From Scilla litardierei (Eukaryota > Streptophyta > Magnoliopsida > Asparagales > Asparagaceae), in contig CM061132.1 of NCBI GenBank assembly GCA_030789695.1, positions 165,317,442 to 165,381,441 on the forward strand: DNA of 64,000 nt, given 5' to 3'. The position numbers were made by a program, and so were the translations under genes. This document shows positions 10,490 to 21,786 of the stretch, piece after piece. A model generated the notes under the pieces. It searched no databases. It was not told the origin of the DNA and saw only the letters and a list, made by a program, of their open reading frames with translations. Numbering within the stretch: position 1 is the first letter of the stretch; each line of letters begins with the position of its first letter.

Positions 10490-12116
10490 GAAACACAACC
10501 CCTTAAGCATTTTCCCCTTCATTTCAACCTCAATCATCTGCTTGAACTACCAACCCATTTGTGTCTCGCTGCGCCTCTCTCTGTTGATTGCTTTGCCCCT
10601 CCTAATGTCTTCTGTAATCCTGTCGATGGCTGGCTGCAAAAAATGAAACCACCACAAGTCCCTCTAGACATCTCCTCAGTAAGGTTGTCATCTACCAACT
10701 GTGCTAGGTCCATCGTCTTCACTAATCCCCTAAGCTGATGAATGCGAAGTTCTACGTGGATGTTTGGCTTGAACCCATTCTTGAAGCACCCCTCAAAAGT
10801 CTCCTCCGGTATGTCATCGGCTCGCCCTGATAGTGCCTCAAAATTCTTTCCATAATCCTTAACAGTCACATCATGCTTGAGTGCCATCAACTGCTCATGT
10901 AGGCTTCCCCACTGTGTATCCCAAAACCTATCTACCAAACAGTCCTTGAGCTCCTCACATGAGGGTATAGGTTCCCCTTTCTCCCTCCAGAGAAACTAAT
11001 GGAGCGCCTCCCCTTCGAAACATTCGTCGACTGCCTCCAATTTCTACCTCTTCGTCAGGTGTGCCACTGAAAAATCTCTCAACTCTATAGATCCAGAAAT
11101 ATGGATCATCCCTCTTGAATATGGGCATCTTCAGCTTTCCCACTCTACTGTCCGCCCCAAAATTTCCCTGATCTGTGCGTCCCCCAACGGCCTATGATGA
11201 TGAGGTTGGTAAGTATAGCGACATATGTCCATGTGTCGCTCAAAACATATACGTGTGCCTTCGTCTCTGTCAACATAGCCCTTCACATTCATCATCACTC
11301 CAAGGTGAGCCTAGTCCGTCCTCATGGCCAATGACATCATTGTAGTCCTCTTCGTATGCTGGAAGTGGGCGTCGTCACCATTCCTCTGTGATTCGGAGGC
11401 CATGTGGACCCCAAAAGTCATCACAGTCGTCGTCGGCTCCGAAAAGTGATGATGAGGGACGTCGATGTCTCGGTAAGTCATTGGGAACGCGGGCCCCATC
11501 GGCTGTGCGGGTCATCGGTATGGGTCCAGCGACCCTGCAGTGTGGCTGCAAGGCCCTGGGGGCACTACAGGGACACTGCAGAGGCTGGGCACCTCTGCCA
11601 GTGCCTTGCAGGGGCCGGACGCCCTGTAGATTGACTGCAGGGGCCGGCCGGCCCTACCGACTATCTGCAGGGGCCGGCTGGCCCTGCATGTGGTTTACAA
11701 GTGTCGGGCAGCACTAAAGGGGCCGCAGGGCTGCTGAAATTGACGTCTAGGGTTTCCACTCGCGTTTCCCTTTCGTGTGATTTTCTCCTCCTTCCACGAA
11801 GTAGTCGCCGACGTCGGATAGCAAACTCTCAATGTATTCCTCTACTTTTTCTTTCCCTTCTTCCAAAGCCTTCATCTTTTGCTCTAGATTTGGATTATAA
11901 CCCAAATCTGAACTTTTCACCGTCCTCATATCGAAAAACTCTCGAGTTAGGGTTTGTATGGCTTGCATGACATCTTCAAACTTTTTATCGGATGCCTTGG
12001 ATCTTTCATCGATCGATGCATTAAGTTTCTTCATGGATTTCTTCAATTATTTAACTTCGCCGTCGTATTTTTCATCTGAAGCTTCCAACTTGTCCTCCGA
12101 TCTTGTTGCCACTATG
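10490..12116 (-). pseudogene. Gypsy gag, degenerate
   Basis: The expected start at about 12116 reads ATA in place of ATG. A coiled-coil-like N-terminal part (12046-11747) follows after an early stop. Next come a GC-rich stretch (about 11510-11745) with repeated CTGCAGGGGCCGG-like units, then capsid fragments: LKMPIFKRDDPYFWIYRVERFF (11135-11075) and TVKDYGKNFEALSGRADDIP (10865-10800). These align with the better preserved gag at 18486-19019. Frameshifts separate the parts. Confidence 0.75.
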
Positions 12117-12125
12117 GATCGTACC

Positions 12126-12137
12126 GCTCTGATACCA
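12126..12137 (-). other. Primer-binding site (tRNA-iMet) of the outer gypsy
   Basis: The minus strand reads TGGTATCAGAGC, 3 nt inside the LTR that starts at 12141. It marks this LTR as the 5' LTR of a minus-strand element. Confidence 0.9.
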
Positions 12138-12140
12138 AGT

Positions 12141-12414
12141 TGATAGAAACCAAGATTTGAAAGATAAAAATTTGAGCTTTATTGAAAGTTGAAACTAAGA
12201 AGAAAACAGATAAATTCCAGTTCTTTCGAGTGAAACTCTCTCTCCAAAGCCACCTATTCGAAAGGGGGACATGCTCTTTATACGAAAAGAGGGAATTCTC
12301 AACCTATCCCAAAAGTTCTCTCCAAAATAAACATGAGAATCCCTAGCCCCCTTCCCGCATATAAATCTAATTCAGATAAGGAAAAATACAGAAAACCCCC
12401 CAAAAAGTCTAACA
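12141..12414 (-). repeat. 5' LTR of the outer gypsy element
   Basis: On the plus strand it runs from TGATAGAAACC to GTCTAACA (274 bp), with TG/CA ends in both directions. The left end is fixed by the adjacent primer site. The right end is inferred from the CTAACA terminus, which is shared with related LTRs. The partner LTR lies beyond the window, so the target duplication cannot be checked. Confidence 0.75.
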
Positions 12415-12571
12415 AATTATGAAACCGCCCAAAATTACAAAACCGCCCATTGACTTAATTTTCCGCCGTCCGATCCTTCTTGTGCCGCCTCTGATACATG
12501 ATACATCCATCATATTGCAACAATAATATTGGATAAAGTATCATCCAATTCCAGCGGAAGTTTAAGAAAAC

Positions 12572-12706
12572 CAAACCTCCAACCAAGATGATAAGTGATG
12601 TTGTCCAAAAGCTTCCATACAGCCACAAACTAGCTGCTGCAAATATGGCAAGGATCAAGATTGGTAGTGCCAAGCCAATGAACAGTGCGACCACAACAGA
12701 AACTGC
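12572..12706 (-). CDS. Host gene exon 2: membrane segments of a DNAJC14-like protein
   Basis: This exon encodes 45 residues with two hydrophobic segments, including VVVALFIGLALPILILAIF and LWLYGSFWTTSLIILVGGL. It joins in phase 0 to the exon ending at 28010. The acceptor is CTGATGCAG before GCAGTTTCT. The donor is placed at TTG/GTTTTC, because similarity to plant J-domain membrane proteins (as I recall the family) stops there; this donor is weak. The frame stays open to 12455 with residues I do not recognise, so the exon could be longer or damaged. The gypsy LTR begins only about 40 bp beyond that stop. Confidence 0.6.
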
Positions 12707-13382
12707 CTGCATCAGATAGAGAATAAGCAAGCTCACATGTAGTCATTTATTTAATACTCAGACCAAAATATAAGTGCAATCATCACCGGAAATAATTTTG
12801 CAATGATGAAAAAATATTGATCCAAAACGAAAATTCAGATAAAATGAGGGCCACATTATCAGGAGTTGAAATATCAGAAAAAACAAGCATGGACTATATT
12901 TGATGACAACTGGACAGAGATGCTTCAGGGAGTGCAAAATCTGTGCAAGAAATTTGAAAACTAGAGGGTAGTGCCAGTTGTCTTCCACTTTCTACTGCTA
13001 CCAAGATCTATATAATAATATTGGAGAACAGTTTACAGTTAAGATTTATCGTATCATAAAAAGGTATTTCAAAAAATTGACCCACAAATAGCTAGAGCAC
13101 TTATTTCGCTACAAACATACAGACTGTTGGCAACATCCGCTAACCAAGTGTATGAAGAAGATGGTAGTTTAAAAACACAATGTTATAAAGAAAACCTTCC
13201 AATTTATGGTAACTTTATCACCACAATCAAGAAAGTTGAACATGAAAAAGTTGCTGCCACTAGGGATGAGGGTGGTGCCCTGGCAACACGTAACAACATA
13301 TAGTCAGTACCATTCTATGTTTTGTCAGCTTCCTAATTCCAAACCCCACAGCCCCCAAGGCTAGAAAACCTTGGGTCTGAAG

Positions 13383-14187
13383 GCGGTGAAGATTCAGATC
13401 TGAAGACGACGGCGGAAGACGAGAGCGAGCCCCCAAGGCTAGAAAACCCTAGCCATCGTATCAAGAAAGCGGCCACGCCCGTACAGAATTTCTACAAGTG
13501 CGGCCAGCCCTACAGAAATTCTGCAGGTACCGCAACAGCCCCTGCAGGCCCCGGCAGGGCCCATCAGCCCATACAGTGCCCTGCCAGGGCTCTGCAGTCT
13601 CGTCATTCTGTTTCACCATTCTGTTTTGCCCTCCATGGACCAAGGTTTTCAGTAGGACGACCTTGTGAGAATCAGCCATTCTGTTTTACGCATGGAGAAC
13701 CTTCAGATCTGATGGACGACTACCGTGGATTTCTTCAGGACGACAGTGAAGGCGGTGGAGATCAATCTCATCCTTTGATCCGGGAGGAGCCATGCAATTT
13801 TTGGAATGGAGGGCCCGCGCACTTCATACATCACCTTGAGGACAAGATTGATTTTTGGGGGCGGTGTAATGTTAGATCTGGATTTTTTATGTGTTTTGGG
13901 CCCATTAGGAGCGTTTTGGAAATTTTCGGATTTTAGGGACGTCTTGGAAAATCTGCAATTTCGTGTAACTTTTCTCTATTTAAGGCTAAGGCCGGCTAGG
14001 AGAATGTTATATTGAATTTGAGATTAAAATTGATAAATAGAGAAGAGAGTTCTTCGGTCTAGGGATGATGCAGACGTCCTCTTTAATTGACGTCTTGGAA
14101 GGGCGATCACCCATATAATTGTGATCAAGATATCTTCTATTTCAGGTTTTATTTAATAAAAATCAGATCTTTTCTTGGTTCCTATCA
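13383..14187 (+). mobile_element. Remnant of a plus-strand gypsy element with its 3' LTR
   Basis: A 318-bp LTR (13870-14187) is preceded by a gypsy pol terminus (HLEDKIDFWG pattern at about 13835-13860) and purine tract. Upstream lies a GC-rich gag-like piece (13480-13600, Gly/Pro/Ala coding, PstI-like CTGCAGG units). No RT, integrase or 5' LTR is present, so about nine tenths of the element is missing. The left limit is approximate. Two copies of CCCCCAAGGCTAGAAAACC about 80 bp apart (near 13350 and 13430) may mark a local rearrangement at that edge. Confidence 0.65.
13870..14187 (+). repeat. 3' LTR of the gypsy remnant
   Basis: It begins TGTTAGATCTGG and ends GGTTCCTATCA, the same end pattern as the outer gypsy LTR at 12141-12414 read in element sense. 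The left boundary is fixed by the preceding purine-rich TTTTGGGGGCGGTGTAA. Confidence 0.7.
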
Positions 14188-16847
14188 GAATCAAATGAGC
14201 AATGGCAAGATCTGGATCACTGTCATGCTCTTAAGGAAAATGCAACTAGCTGACTCGAAACAGATATATGTGTCGATAACACAGCTCTGTCCTATTTCCA
14301 AAAAGGAATCTCTTTAAGTCGCCTTTAAACAAATCGTTCCCAACTGCAAATGCTTGCAAGCTCTTTTGCTATTCTACAACATAATTAAGATATTTAAGCA
14401 AATGCATCTTTTCTGCTAATCTCACTATACAGCTTATGCGAATGATATGTAATGCGCTCATATAATGCACTAGACATGCGATTAGTGCCTAATTCTGAAG
14501 GACTGAACAACTAAGTGAACTGACTTCATTCTTACTAAATTAGTGACTAACACGTTCTTTTTATCCTCAACTAGAGTCTTTGGTTAGAAAGATACCAACA
14601 CAATTCTTTTTCCAATATAATAAAAACATGTTTGTTTGACCTCCTAAAAATGGTAATGGCTATATTATATCGTCATGGCCTATGAAGCAAAGCATTTGCA
14701 GCATCCATATGAATAACATCACATCAAATGTGATCAAAGTAACTTGATAGCTGGATATGCACTAAACAGCATTCAATAACAATATAATCAGTATCATTGA
14801 CCCAAGTAACACTATATGGTTGTGTATAAGATTCAATTCAACTTTTAATCACATGTCCTAAAAGCAATTTAGCAACAATGTTGAAGCAACTACATCCATC
14901 AATTTTCAAACATTTTTCTTCTGTCTTGAAGTAGGTATAAAAGATAATAGATTGTCGCCAATTTTCCTCATTCCTCAGTATGATCAGCATACACCCAATG
15001 TCTTATATGCATCGATAGCAGGCACTAGCTTGAAATAAATCTTCATATGCATCGATAGGGCCATCAGCTGGGACATAAACCTCTTCAACAATCCTATGGT
15101 CGTCTAAATTATATCCATGGTCTTAATAAGTAGACGCCTCATGGGATATCAGTATGCAATGTTACCATATTCATGGCATCTAAAATACCTGATCATATTA
15201 CCTCCAGACTTTGATGACTCATCGAGCGCATCCTTCCTGAGGATCTTTAGTGTTGATGGGCACAGGTCTACTCATATTATCTACTTGCGCAAGGTGCTTC
15301 ATCGACTTTAAAAGTTAGCTTTCTATCCAAATGCATTCTTATATAAGTATCGTAATCAAATGCCAAGCTATGCACCTCATCAACCGAGTTAACAAGATGG
15401 AAAGCATCTTGTACTGGATCTCAGTCTAGTGTTGAACCTAAAAAAGCAAGGTTTGAGAACTCAGTTTCGATTTAGATTTCGGTCAATGAAAAAAATTTAA
15501 ATTTTGCACAGTTTTGTTCGTCTTATAGGTTTCGTTAAAGTTTCGGTTTCAGATTTATATATACTTTTATGTATATATCCCTATATCAATACATTTGTAA
15601 TAATTTTTACAATTTTAATGAATTTTATAATATAATTTTTAATAAAAATTTTGAGTTTTTATAATATGTAAAATTTTAACAAATATTTTTGTATATGTAG
15701 TTCAAATAGGTTCATATATTTAAATACAAACTCATATTTTGTTGTAAGAACTAAGAAGTGATGTTTCGGAGCCAAAACTGACCGACCGAAACTGCCCAAA
15801 ACCCAATGGTTTCACCAAAACCAAGCAAAAACCGAGTTTGTCATATCATCCCTTTTCGAAACCAAAATGAAACAATCGAACCCGAATAGCATTTGGTTTC
15901 GATTGAAACATCATTCCTTACAAAAAGGTGGAACTCAGGAGTCGTCAAATTTCGCAACTAACAACTAAGTCACTAAACCTAATCATATACTCTACAATGG
16001 TCAGTGTCCTAAAATAAATTTTTCAGCTAGTCTAACAGATGATATCCATAAGAAGAGAGCAAATATTTCTCTTTCAACTTTTCCTTCATTTCTACTCAAG
16101 ATCATATAAACTCATGTCCTAAGCTCGCAAGCTGTCTATCTATAAAAATGCAATACACCTTGACATACCGTGCAAATTTATTCTGCAAAATGCACCTTAC
16201 GGAACACAAACATATCATACCAATTGAAGAAATGTTCTATATTGACCAGTAAGATGGACTATGTGCATCACTAAAGACAATGTGTTTAGTTTAACCCGCC
16301 ATGAAGGATCATACTAGCCATACCTATCAATGTTCTCTAGGTCACCATCAGAATAATAATATATCCAATTGCCTGAATCTTTATCTCAACCGATGCGATC
16401 TTTACGACATCTATCTCGGTTTGTCATGCCCATATCAAGGTATCAATTATGTTTGCTCTTTATAAAACTGTTGTGTGCTCGATGCGCATTTCTAAGGTTT
16501 CCATTCATGCACTTAGGTCTTCAAAGTATCGGTCTTGGTTACGTTTATATATTTAAATCATTTTAGTTAGATCATTGATTTTGTCCATTAAATTTCGTGT
16601 TCATGATTGTCAGGCAATATTTTCCTACAGTTTTTCCCATTATATAGCATGTGCAACTGACTAGGTTTAATAAAATACAAAATTAGACATTCTGGCAAAA
16701 CAAACTCCTAGACAATTTATGGTGGGTGCAGTGAAAATGAATAATACACCTAGAGATTAATTTCTATATGCCAAAAGAAATTGTAGATGAAAAGTTGCTA
16801 GCACACAAGTTTGAATAGCAAAAAAATACAAGTACTATGCACTAATC
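14188..16847. other. Intron DNA without a gene; possible old repeat at 15440-15935
   Basis: AT-rich sequence with no supported coding region. At about 15440-15935 both ends are rich in TTTCGATT and TTTCGGT motifs in opposite orientation (AGTTTCGATTTAGATTTCGG on the left; AATCGAAACC and related on the right, inverted), which looks like a decayed inverted-repeat transposon. I could not define ends or a target duplication. Confidence 0.4.
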
Positions 16848-17265
16848 TGATGCGGACACCCCACCCGCACCCTCGGTGGACCCACCTGACGCACCTCGCC
16901 ACGACTCGAGCCCACCTTAGAGGACTTACTGCCGACGCAGAAGACGGGGAGACACGACTTGGTGGGTTTAGTGGGTCCAGGGGTATTCTAGTCTTTTCAG
17001 ACTAGATTAGTACTTCCTCTTTTCTATTTAATCTAGGGCTAGCTGTCTTGTTTTCTTTATACTTATTTGTGAAGAACAACTAGGTATCAACTGTGAAGGT
17101 GCTTGGACTTTGGTCCGTTCATCCAAAGCTAGGAGATAGTGTTTCGTCTCGAAAGAGGCCCAATTTATCTTTTGTTCTTCGCTGATTTAATATATAAAAT
17201 CCTCTTTTTCATATTTTTCCACTTTTAAACGCTGATTTGAGTATACGATCTTCCGGATCGTATCA
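16848..17265 (+). repeat. 5' LTR of the gypsy element
   Basis: It begins TGATGCGGACACC and ends GGATCGTATCA (418 bp) and pairs with 21787-22204. A TATA-like TATTTAATC lies near 17020-17035. Confidence 0.9.
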
Positions 17266-17268
17266 AAT

Positions 17269-17280
17269 TGGTATCAGAGC
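17269..17280 (+). other. Primer-binding site (tRNA-iMet)
   Basis: TGGTATCAGAGC lies 3 nt after the 5' LTR, an exact match to the usual complement of plant initiator tRNA-Met. Confidence 0.95.
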
Positions 17281-17291
17281 GTCGAGATCTG

Positions 17292-19019
17292 ATGGCGACG
17301 AGTACGAGAGCGAAAACGGATCTGATAGACGAGAAGATTCAAGGGCTTCAGGAGGATCTCAATCGTGAGATCAAAGAACGATTCGAATGGTTGAAGAAAA
17401 CTGTGGGAGATTCAATCAAGAATCACACTCACTCACAAGAAGACATCCAAATTGAACTTCGGGCCATGAGGAGGGAGGTCGCGCAGACAAGTCGTGATCT
17501 CCCAGGGTTAAAGGAGGCGACGTCGGATCTGAAATTTCTGAGGGAAACCACGGCGTCAATCTCGGCAATGATGGCAATGTTACAAACCCTAACGACTGGG
17601 AATGAAGGAGATCAGGGCAAAGCGATCCAGGAGGAGGAGATCCAGGGGGATTCCACACTTGAATCGACAGCCCTACGTCAATAGAGGGCGGCGGCGGCTT
17701 CGTCAGGCAACCCCAGCGCGGCGCGGCAGACAACAGGGCCGTTCGGCCCTGTTCAGCAGGCAACAGGCCCGGCTGGGCCTGCGTCCTCGTCGACAGGCCT
17801 TGACGGGCCAAAGCATCTTCGGCGGGCCCCTTCGGGCCCGCGGCGGAATCAGCAGGCCCTCAGGGGCCTGCTGCAACAACGACAGGCCCGACTGGGCCTG
17901 CTGTGGCAGCGGCGGCCCCACGGGCCCGCCGCAGTAACTGCACCCCCTCGCAGGGGTGCGGGAGGGAGCGCGCCACCTTTTGGGGGGGCGGCGAGCTGGG
18001 CGAGCCCCTAAGGGGGTGCTGCATGACCCGCAGCCCCTTTTGGGGGTATGGCGGGGTTCGCCCACAATCCAGGGGGAATGTTGGGACACGATAGAGGAAG
18101 ATGGGCCCCGGCAACACCATAGGGGCCCCTGCGGGTCAATTCTGGAGACCGGGGACTTTTCCACAGTGGCCGAGACCAATGGTCGACCCCAGGCAGACTT
18201 TTGAGGGCTTTCCGGAGCATGGGTAAGGTCCGGATGCTATTTGGGAGGCCGGACAGCGCCTATCCAGCATTACGGAGGGGTCGGAGGGCCCACTTTTATG
18301 CGACCACCGGAGTTTACAGGGTACTACTACCAGACCGATGCTTGGGAGAGGCCTAGTTGGCCTGAGAAGCTGTATGGGGAGGATAGTGGAGGACCAGTGG
18401 AGGCGCTTGATGGAGGTTTGGGCTGGGGTGGTGACCGTGACAGAGATAGGGGCAGCAGGGTGACATCAACGCGGATCGACGGTCGATGAAACTGAAAATG
18501 CCGGTATTTGATGTCATAGATCCTGACGGTTGGATCTACCGGGCGGAGCGCTATTTTCAGGTGGTGAGGTTGACAGAGGAGGAGGTTTTGAGAGCCATCG
18601 GGATATATTTCAAGGGCAAGGTACTGGCATGGTATAGATGGAAGGTGGCGCGGACCCCTTTTCACACTTGGAAGGAGCTGTCAGCACAGATCGTTGAATG
18701 ATTTTAGGAGACCACGTGGGGAGACTTCTATAAGCAGCTGTCGGCTCTGAGGCAGGAAGGGACAGTGAGAGACTATGTGGAGAAGTTTGAGATGCTGAAC
18801 AGCAGTGTGAAGGGGGTGACGGATGAGGCCATGATTGGAAACTTCATGAGGGGGTTGAAGCTCTCTATACGGGCAGAGTTGCGGATGCAGAGCCCGGGGA
18901 CCTTGGAGGATGTCCTTCGCCTGGCCCACAAGGCGGAGAAGAAGCATGCAGAGGAGAGACGCATTCAAGGGGCTTGGGGGCCCAGTGCCAGCGCAGCCAG
19001 ACAGCACAGGTCCCATTGA
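17292..19019 (+). pseudogene. Gypsy gag polyprotein, broken
   Basis: The ATG at 17292 opens about 130 codons of acidic, helical sequence with coiled-coil character, ended by a stop at 17682-17684. A GC-rich stretch (17690-18110) with many GGGCC blocks and several frames follows. The capsid core is at 18486-18701 (LKMPVFDVIDPDGWIYRAER, then FKGKVLAWYRW) and, after another stop, 18702-19019 (GTVRDYVEKFEMLNSSVKGV, FMRGLKLSIRAELR). The arrangement fits Retrotrans_gag proteins. The frame ends in a different phase from the zinc-knuckle/protease frame that overlaps it at 18974. Confidence 0.85.
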
Positions 19020-19747
19020 GGGGCGCCACAATAGCACCAGAGGCCGCGGGGGAGAAGAGAAGGGAGGCCCGACCAGTAGTACCGGGTAGGCGGCCTACTG
19101 AGGCCGATATGAGGGCGAGGCATGCTGCAGGCCTATGTTTCAGATGTGATGAGAAATTCAGCCCCGGTCACCGTTGTGCGAGTAAGTTGTTGCAGATTGT
19201 AATAGTGCCAGACGAGGAGTATGCTGATGAAGAGGAGCCCGTGATGACAGAGGAGAGCGAGGCTGAGCACGTGCATATTAACATGGCAGAGGTATCCCTG
19301 AACTCCGTGGTAGGATTCACCTCGAATCATACCATGAAGTTATCAGGGTTGTTAGCAGAGGAGGTGGTGACGGTGCTCATTGATAGTGGGACGACCCACA
19401 ATTTCATCTCGAGGAGGATTGTGGAGAGGCATGGGCTAGAGTTGAATACGATGGAGAAGTTTACTATACTACTGGGTACGGAAAAGATGGAGGAGAGTAA
19501 GGGACTGTGCAAGGGGGTGTGTCTGAGGTTGCAGGGGATACAGGTGGTGGAGGATTCTTGCCTCTGGAATTGGGCAACGTCGACATTATCATGGGCGTGC
19601 AGTGGCTGAAGAAGCTGGGGGAGATAAAGGTCAACTGGAAGCTCCTCAGGATGGAGTTTCAGGATGGGGAGCGGACGGTTGTGCTGACTGGGGACCCGAC
19701 TCTGTGTTTTTCAGTGGTGGCCAAGGCAATCACGCGGACGTTGCGGG
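18974..19747 (+). pseudogene. Gypsy zinc knuckle and aspartic protease, frameshifted
   Basis: This frame carries a knuckle-like CFRCDEKFSPGHRC (residues 55-68) and then a retropepsin core with the catalytic triad in VTVLIDSGTTHNFIS (Asp137-Ser-Gly). A frameshift near 19545 moves the C-terminal part (FLPLELGNVDIIMGVQWL) to another frame, which runs to about 19790. The active site residues are intact, but the domain cannot be read in one frame. Confidence 0.85.
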
Positions 19748-20704
19748 ATGAGGGAAAGGGGTTCCTGGTGGAGTTTCAGGGATGGCGACAGAGGGGAGGA
19801 GCAACGAGAGAAGACCCCAGGGGAGGTGGAGCCAGTGCTGAAGCAGTACCAGGAGGTGTTTCAGAGTCCACAGGGGCTACCTCCAGCTAGAGGACACAAG
19901 CACGCGATCGTGCTGCGTGAGGGGGCAGCACCAGTCAGGGTACGGCCATACAGATACCCGCATGTGCAGAAGGATGAGATCGAGCGGATGGTGCGGGAGA
20001 TGCTGCAGGCTGGGGTGATCCAACCCAGTGTGAGCCCTTTTTCTAGCCCAGTGCTGCTGGTGAAGAAGGACGGGAGTTGGCGGTTCTGCGTTGATTACCA
20101 GGCGCTGAATAAGAAAACTGCCGCAGACAAGTTTTCCATTTTGGTGATCGACGAGTTGCTGGATGAGTTGCACGGAGTGGTGGTCTTTTCGAAGATCGAC
20201 CTGAGGACGGGGTACCACCAGATCTTGATAAGGCCAGAGGATGTACCGAAGACGGCATTTTGCACACACGATGGGCATTACGAGTTCTTGGTCATGCCTT
20301 TTGGCTTGACGAACGCCCCTTCGACATTTCAGGCCTTGATGAACAAGGCCTTCCAGCCATTCCTACGGAGGTTTATACTGGTTTTCTTTGACGACATCCT
20401 GGTCTATAGCAGGAGCATGGAGGAGCACGTGGGCCACTTGGAGGTAGTCTTCCAGAAACTGTTGGCGCACCAGTTGTTCGCCAACCGGAAGAAGTGCAGT
20501 TTTGGTCAGACACAGATCGAGTACCTGGGGCATGTTGTGTCAGCGGCAGGGGTGGAAGCCGACAGGTCGAAGATAGAGGCGATGTTGGATTGGTCGGTAC
20601 CGACGACACTGAGGGCACTTCGGGAATTCCTGGGGCTGACGGGCTACTACAGAAAGTTCGTTAAGGGATACAGCACCATAGCGTTGCCCTTACCAAACAA
20701 CTGA
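19748..20704 (+). pseudogene. Gypsy reverse transcriptase domain
   Basis: An open stretch of 318 codons covers nearly the whole RT: entry motif [19 protein letters not shown], fingers [20 protein letters not shown], palm [30 protein letters not shown], the catalytic FFDDILVYS (both Asp present) and connection [15 protein letters not shown]. It is broken at both ends by frameshifts: upstream near 19790 from the protease side, and at 20700 from the RNase H. Confidence 0.9.
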
Positions 20705-20984
20705 AGAAGGATGGTTTCAAATGGGGGGAGGAGACCACCAAGGCTTTTGAGACCTTGAAAGTGGCGATGACGACAGCACCAGTGCTGGCTTTACCTGACT
20801 TCAGCGTGCTGTTTATAGTTGAGACGGATGTGTCCGGGTATGGATTGGGGGCTGTGTTGATGCAGGAAGGGCGACCTGTAGCCTATTTCAGTCAGGTGCT
20901 ATCAACTCGAGCACGGCTGAAATCGGTATATGAGAGGAAGCTTATGGTTATAGTCTTGGCAGTGCAGAAATGGCGGTCATATCC
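20705..20984 (+). pseudogene. Gypsy RNase H, truncated
   Basis: The segment has the RNase H pattern LALPDFSVLFIVETDVSGYG, GAVLMQ, RPVAYFSQVLSTRARLKSVY and AVQKWRSY and then stops abruptly near 20984. The normal remaining part (RTDQRSLKYL-type) is absent because of the deletion that also removes integrase. Confidence 0.85.
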
Positions 20985-21780
20985 GGGTGAAGGGTACGGT
21001 CCTGAAGAGGACTACAGCGTATCATCCACAGACCGACGGTCAGACGGAGGTGGTGAACTGCAGTATAGAGACTTATCTGCGGTGTTTCACTTCGAAGACA
21101 CCTCGTCAGTGGTACAGGTCGTTGGCTTGGGCTGAGTATTGGTACAACACCTCGTACCTTTCGACAACCGGGACGATACCTTTTCGGGTCCTATATGGGC
21201 GTGATCCTCCACCCTTGTTGCGGTTTGGAGATAGGCAGACCCCGGTGTCGCAGGTAGAGAAGTATATGGAAGAGGGATGGTCTGCTGGAAGAATTGAGGA
21301 AGCATCTGTTGAAGACGCAGCAGGTGATGAAGACTAGAGCAGATGGGCATCGTCGGGATGTACACTTTCAGAAAGGCGATATGATGTACCTGAAGCTGCG
21401 TCCTTACCGACAGAAGTCATTGGCACGGAGGCGAAACGAGAAGCTAGCAGCTCGATATTATGGGCCCTACCAGATTGAGGCCAAGATTGGTCAAGTGGCG
21501 TACCGGCTGAGGTTGCCACCCTCTTCGACGATACACCCGGTGTTTCATGTGTCACATCTACGGAGAGCGATTGGGGATCAGGCAGCCTCTTCTACTCTGC
21601 CACCGACACTCACTTAGGATATGGAGGTACTGTTGAAGCCCCTGACGGTGAGGGAGGTTCGTCAGGGAGCGAAACGGCAGAAGGAGGTTTTGATTCACTG
21701 GACGGGGTTATCAGACTGTGACGCCACTTGGGAAGCGTACGATGTAGTCAGGGAGCAATTTCCAGATTTCCAGTTAGGAG
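20985..21780 (+). pseudogene. Gypsy integrase C-terminal half with chromodomain-like tail
   Basis: The sequence resumes within the integrase core at LKRTTAYHPQTDGQTEVVN, which contains the third acidic residue of the DDE triad; the HHCC zinc domain and the first two acidic residues are deleted. It continues through WAEYWYNTSYLSTTGTIPF and, after a frameshift near 21290, a GPYQIEAKIGQVAYRL-type segment and HPVFHVSHLRRAIG. The tail from about 21620, after a stop, shows a chromodomain-like WTGLSDCDATWEAYDVV. The downstream end abuts the purine tract. Confidence 0.85.
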
Positions 21781-21786
21781 GGGTAT
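21775..21786 (+). other. Polypurine tract of the gypsy element
   Basis: TTAGGAGGGGTA lies directly before the 3' LTR at 21787, the expected plus-strand priming site. Confidence 0.8.

Larger units (their letters stand above)
1..12414 (-). mobile_element. Outer Ty3/gypsy LTR retrotransposon, decayed, interrupted at 83-8404
   Basis: A minus-strand gypsy element runs from its 5' LTR (12141-12414) through gag, protease, reverse transcriptase and RNase H and leaves the window at position 1. The copia element at 83-8404 splits it within pol. Reading across the copia insertion, with one TCCTG copy removed, the pol reading frame continues with gypsy-like residues. Domain order gag-PR-RT-RH is that of Metaviridae. 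Many stops and frameshifts show it is long dead. The 3' LTR and integrase lie outside the window. Its LTR ends (TGTTAGAC...TTTCTATCA in element sense) resemble those of the remnant at 13383-14187, so the two are probably related. Confidence 0.85.

Noticed and set aside
12758..12988. Minus-strand hydrophobic frame next to exon 2
   Set aside because: It lies upstream of the splice acceptor inside intron 2, is Phe/Leu-rich by AT composition, and shows no family resemblance.
13712..14015. Plus-strand frames across the gypsy remnant
   Set aside because: They cross the purine tract and enter the LTR; only the short HLEDKIDF stretch is meaningful.
17416..18220. Minus-strand frames opposite the gypsy gag
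   Set aside because: High GC content removes stops on the antisense strand; the sense strand holds the gag.
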